Origin: Ochromonas danica
Taxonomy: Eukaryota; Sar; Chrysophyceae; Chromulinales; Chromulinaceae
Length of the DNA stretch: 64,000 nucleotides
Reading direction: 5' to 3'
Assembly (NCBI GenBank): GCA_015146655.1
Contig: VKHL01000021.1
Coordinates: 1-64,000, forward strand
A program made the translations under genes and the position numbers. Shown in pieces: positions 61,464 to 64,000 of the stretch (positions within the stretch are counted from its first letter, which is position 1; each line of letters opens with the position of its first letter). The notes below the pieces were generated by a model. The model did no database searches and was not told the DNA's origin. It saw only the letters and a list, made by a program, of their open reading frames with translations.

Positions 61464-62423
61464 TTAATGACGTCCATGACGATGATCAAGATGTTGATGA
61501 TGGCCATCCTTATTGTCTTCAGCAATACCCTTTAGCTTCTTCTGTAACATGATCTCTCTTTGTAAGATCTTCATTGTTTGTGCATGTTCTGCTTCATCAG
61601 CTCGAATATTCGAAAAGACATCATATAAGTTCTCTACCACAGGACGACGTGGTGGAATACTTTCATACAATTCTGGATCTTTCTTACGATTCATTTCATT
61701 ATATTGAAAAGCATCAAACATATATAAATCACCTGTTTGATAATAATCAATTGCTACTTGTGGTGCTGGTAATTTCTTTAATTCTTCTTCATGTTCTATT
61801 AGAAAATCAGAATATGTTTCTGTAGCATGTAATTCAACATGTTTATTTAAATCATAGGCTACAGCAGGAAAGGTAAGATAAAGAAAGACAACCATCCAAT
61901 AATAAAAGAATGCAATATGTTGTGCAAGAAATCGATCATTAAATCGATCTGAACCACCTAATTCTTCCATAATTAATAAATGATGTAATTCATTCCATGA
62001 TTCAGCAAAATGTACTTGAATATATTCTTTTTTACGAAACCATCCTAATGTTTCATAAAGATGAAGTACAGATGTATAAGAGAAATAAGGAACACGTGCT
62101 ATAGTCTCTAAAGCAGCAAAGCGTGCATAAGGACGGTCATGGTAAAAAGTGGTAAGCATTGACTTGACTAAACCAATGGTCGCCTGGTTCATACGCTGAA
62201 TAATAGGAGGTAGACTGAGATCATCTTCTTCGTCAATAGCTTGCCAGTATAACCTCATTCTTCTTCTACTCTGACTATTGATACTTCTTGATATTGGCGG
62301 TAGATGTGAACGAGTTGTTGTTGTGATTGTTATTGTTTTGTGATGATGACAAGAAGAAAAGCGAAGACTATCAACAGAGTATGAAATTGCTAGAGTCAGG
62401 AAGAATACAAGAAGTAACTGCAT
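61464..62423 (-). CDS. PTOX: Plastid terminal oxidase (PTOX)
   Basis: Single exon, 319 residues. The leader has a signal peptide (LLLVFFLTLAISYSVDS) followed by LRFSS and a Thr/Ser/Arg-rich transit-like segment. The di-iron domain has YARFAALETIARVPYFSY, VHFAESWNELHHLLIMEELGG, ELHATETYSDFLIEHEE and IRADEAEHAQTM, supplying the Glu and His ligands. FAESWNE.HHLLIMEELGG is the plastid form (mitochondrial AOX reads differently here). The His-rich C terminus (GHHQHLDHRHGRH) is unusual. PTOX oxidises plastoquinol with O2 in carotenoid synthesis and chlororespiration, so its presence says the organism has a plastid. GCGTTAACAAC occurs twice upstream (62634 and 62657). Confidence 0.9.
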   Translation of the reverse strand: MQLLLVFFLTLAISYSVDSLRFSSCHHHKTITITTTTRSHLPPISRSINSQSRRRMRLYWQAIDEEDDLSLPPIIQRMNQATIGLVKSMLTTFYHDRPYARFAALETIARVPYFSYTSVLHLYETLGWFRKKEYIQVHFAESWNELHHLLIMEELGGSDRFNDRFLAQHIAFFYYWMVVFLYLTFPAVAYDLNKHVELHATETYSDFLIEHEEELKKLPAPQVAIDYYQTGDLYMFDAFQYNEMNRKKDPELYESIPPRRPVVENLYDVFSNIRADEAEHAQTMKILQREIMLQKKLKGIAEDNKDGHHQHLDHRHGRH

Positions 62424-62800
62424 GGCTTCAATTAGACAATACTGTAGAGATCTTGTGTGATTGATTTATTATGAAGCACGAGGACAAATCAAGGCAGTCT
62501 GAACAACTCGAGGGAGAGGAAGGTGTTTGCAGAGCAAGTGAACTGCAAGCCAACCGACAGTCAACTATTGTTAGGGTGCGTGAATAGATTTCGTGCTGCT
62601 CCATCTTACAACAACATGATCTCTAGATCTCTAGCGTTAACAACGGTGGAGTTCTGGCGTTAACAACATCATCCGACTATGAGAATGTTGTTGATGGACA
62701 AACTTCGCAAAAACAACAAGCAGTAATGTCACTCGATGAAATATACCATTCTATGAAGGACACAAAAATATACACACTGAGCAGAACAGCGCTAATCTAG
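62424..62800. promoter_or_regulatory. Spacer upstream of PTOX
   Basis: About 380 bp that contain the PTOX promoter and the 3' end of the apyrase transcript. GCGTTAACAAC occurs at 62634-62644 and 62656-62667. No exon seen. Confidence 0.4.
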
Positions 62801-64000
62801 CTACATCGCCAATGGAACATTCGAAGGAAGTAGTAAAGGCGAATCAAACGAGAGATTAGTGGCATGATAAAGAGCTGCTCCCAACGGCCAGCCCACGCTG
62901 AAATGATGATGTTCATCAGTCGGAACGAAGGTCGTCGCATCATGCTCACCAACTTGATATACATCTTTTGCAAATGCATACATAAAGGCAGCACCAAAAC
63001 ATGCTTGTTGAGCTCGATAAGCAGGAAAGCTTGGAAATCGAGCAAGTACTTCTGGCCAGGGTTGCTTGCAGATAGTCTCTCCTGCCTGACGAATAACTGC
63101 TGGGGCTACGCCTTGATCTCCACGAAGTCCAAGAACTTCCAAAGTCTTTGGGAAATTGTCGACACCAATTATAGTTTTCGGTCGTAGCATCTTCATACAG
63201 CTACTCTCAGACTGAGCCTTACGCGTAATAGCGCCCCTGATTAACCGGACACATTCGCTAAAGTTTCCAGTTCCAATCCAAAGAGGATTACTAGAGTCTG
63301 GTACTTCGAATGGATAACGTGCACCAGGAGATACACATGGATGATCTCGAATAACATAGGGGGCAAGAGTAGTTTTCTGCTGTGATGCACGCAATGCTAA
63401 TTCATAGTAGCCATAGGAAGGATAGATTTGAGCACTTCCAGAGCAAGCAGAAGAAGGCGATTCAGACGGACACAAACCAAGAAGCAATTGCCTCCTTTCA
63501 CCCCATGGTAGGTCTTCTTCCATAGATTCTTGCTGTTGTTCAATGACAAACTGCTCGGCTAGTCTATCGGTTATCTCGGCCATGGCAGCAACAATACCCA
63601 TTCCTGGGATAGAACGAGCAAAGACTTCAATATACTTTGCAGATCCTGGTAGAAGCAAGCGATAATCTGGCCTGCAATCTTGTGGATAACTCGCCAAAAA
63701 CCAAAGATTCCACAAGCTTGTCCACGATAACTGAGTCAAACTGGTTAATGACAAAATACGGGATGGGAGAACAAAGGCGATTTGTGTGCTAGAACCACCT
63801 AGATCTGCTGCAGCTAACTGCAATTCAAAATCATCACTCACGTTGGAAAAGGCCATATTTGTTGCCAATAATGCAAAGAGCGCTTCTTCATTTCCGCTGA
63901 TGACTCTCGTCTCCACAGGATTGAACGAGAAATTAGTTTGCGACAAAATTTCTCGCACATTTGTGATAATCCAATCCTGCTCATCAATATCCATTACTCG
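62801..64000 (-). CDS. Apyrase / nucleoside triphosphate diphosphohydrolase (GDA1/CD39), 5' end beyond the window
   Basis: The minus-strand frame is open from the right edge to the stop at 62801 (about 399 residues present). Apyrase-conserved regions are visible: ISGNEEALFALLATNMAF (ACR3 region) and LAAADLGGSSTQIAFVLP (ACR4). Later come PCVSPGARYPFEV and the C-terminal FSVGWPLGAALYH (ACR5-like). The first two conserved regions, which hold the phosphate-binding DAGS, lie outside. Many Cys residues (e.g. SSACSGS, ESSCMK, GETICKQPW) suggest a disulfide-bonded lumenal or secreted domain. It hydrolyses NTP and NDP, in the Golgi to recycle UDP/GDP or outside the cell. No membrane anchor at the C terminus. 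Confidence 0.82.
   Translation of the reverse strand, partial: RVMDIDEQDWIITNVREILSQTNFSFNPVETRVISGNEEALFALLATNMAFSNVSDDFELQLAAADLGGSSTQIAFVLPSRILSLTSLTQLSWTSLWNLWFLASYPQDCRPDYRLLLPGSAKYIEVFARSIPGMGIVAAMAEITDRLAEQFVIEQQQESMEEDLPWGERRQLLLGLCPSESPSSACSGSAQIYPSYGYYELALRASQQKTTLAPYVIRDHPCVSPGARYPFEVPDSSNPLWIGTGNFSECVRLIRGAITRKAQSESSCMKMLRPKTIIGVDNFPKTLEVLGLRGDQGVAPAVIRQAGETICKQPWPEVLARFPSFPAYRAQQACFGAAFMYAFAKDVYQVGEHDATTFVPTDEHHHFSVGWPLGAALYHATNLSFDSPLLLPSNVPLAM

Overview
The window is nuclear DNA of a unicellular eukaryote with densely packed genes, short GT-AG introns (mostly 50-160 bp), long runs of A/T-ending codons and many simple repeats inside coding sequence. Three proteins point to a photosynthetic heterokont (ochrophyte) alga. 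One is a plastid terminal oxidase. One is an ATP sulfurylase and one a uridine kinase, each with a signal peptide followed by an aromatic residue at the predicted cleavage site, as in ASAF-type plastid presequences. A fourth protein is ubiquitin behind a signal peptide, which matches the periplastid ubiquitin of the SELMA import machinery. PSSQPS-rich cell-surface proteins are also typical of heterokonts. BBOF1-like and ZMYND10-like genes say the cell builds motile flagella. The exact class (chrysophyte-like or other) cannot be fixed from sequence reading alone.

Layout. 1-3.06 kb is a repeat-rich border: the end of a membrane-protein gene, gene debris, pieces of a Harbinger/PIF-type DNA transposon, and an aldehyde dehydrogenase gene cut off by that transposon. 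3.5-44.4 kb is an ordinary gene-dense block: enoyl-CoA reductase, TMEM234-like, signal-peptide OGT-like, SHAW-TPR protein, ARS2/SERRATE, stomatin-like 2, Ulp1 SUMO protease, BBOF1-like, an unassigned gene, an IQ/WW/B-box protein, uridine kinase, a dual-specificity phosphatase, LMBR1-like, SDH subunit 4, a secreted tandem phosphatase-fold protein, ATP sulfurylase, DUF218, NOXRED1-like, LAMTOR3, PDCD2, DUF985 cupin, prolyl 4-hydroxylase and a small basic mitochondrial-type protein.

44.65-55.3 kb is an anomaly. The promoter and first exon part of ZMYND10 (374 bp) occur twice, 10,277 bp apart, and between them lies DNA of different composition. That DNA holds an intronless 7-kb gene for a 2,332-residue surface protein and a TIR-bearing mobile element; a 90-bp end of the same element sits on the other side. 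The intact ZMYND10 gene follows the right-hand copy.

56.4-64 kb carries a divergent pair, periplastid ubiquitin and selenoprotein K. In the latter an in-frame TGA near the C terminus is best read as selenocysteine, and a SECIS-like fold follows. Then come a palindromic MITE, an RPUSD1-type pseudouridine synthase, an AT-rich minisatellite with alternating 65/67-bp units, the plastid terminal oxidase, and an apyrase running off the right edge.

Exon boundaries below were placed by hand from splice-site consensus, reading-frame continuity and family similarity; no computation was run.
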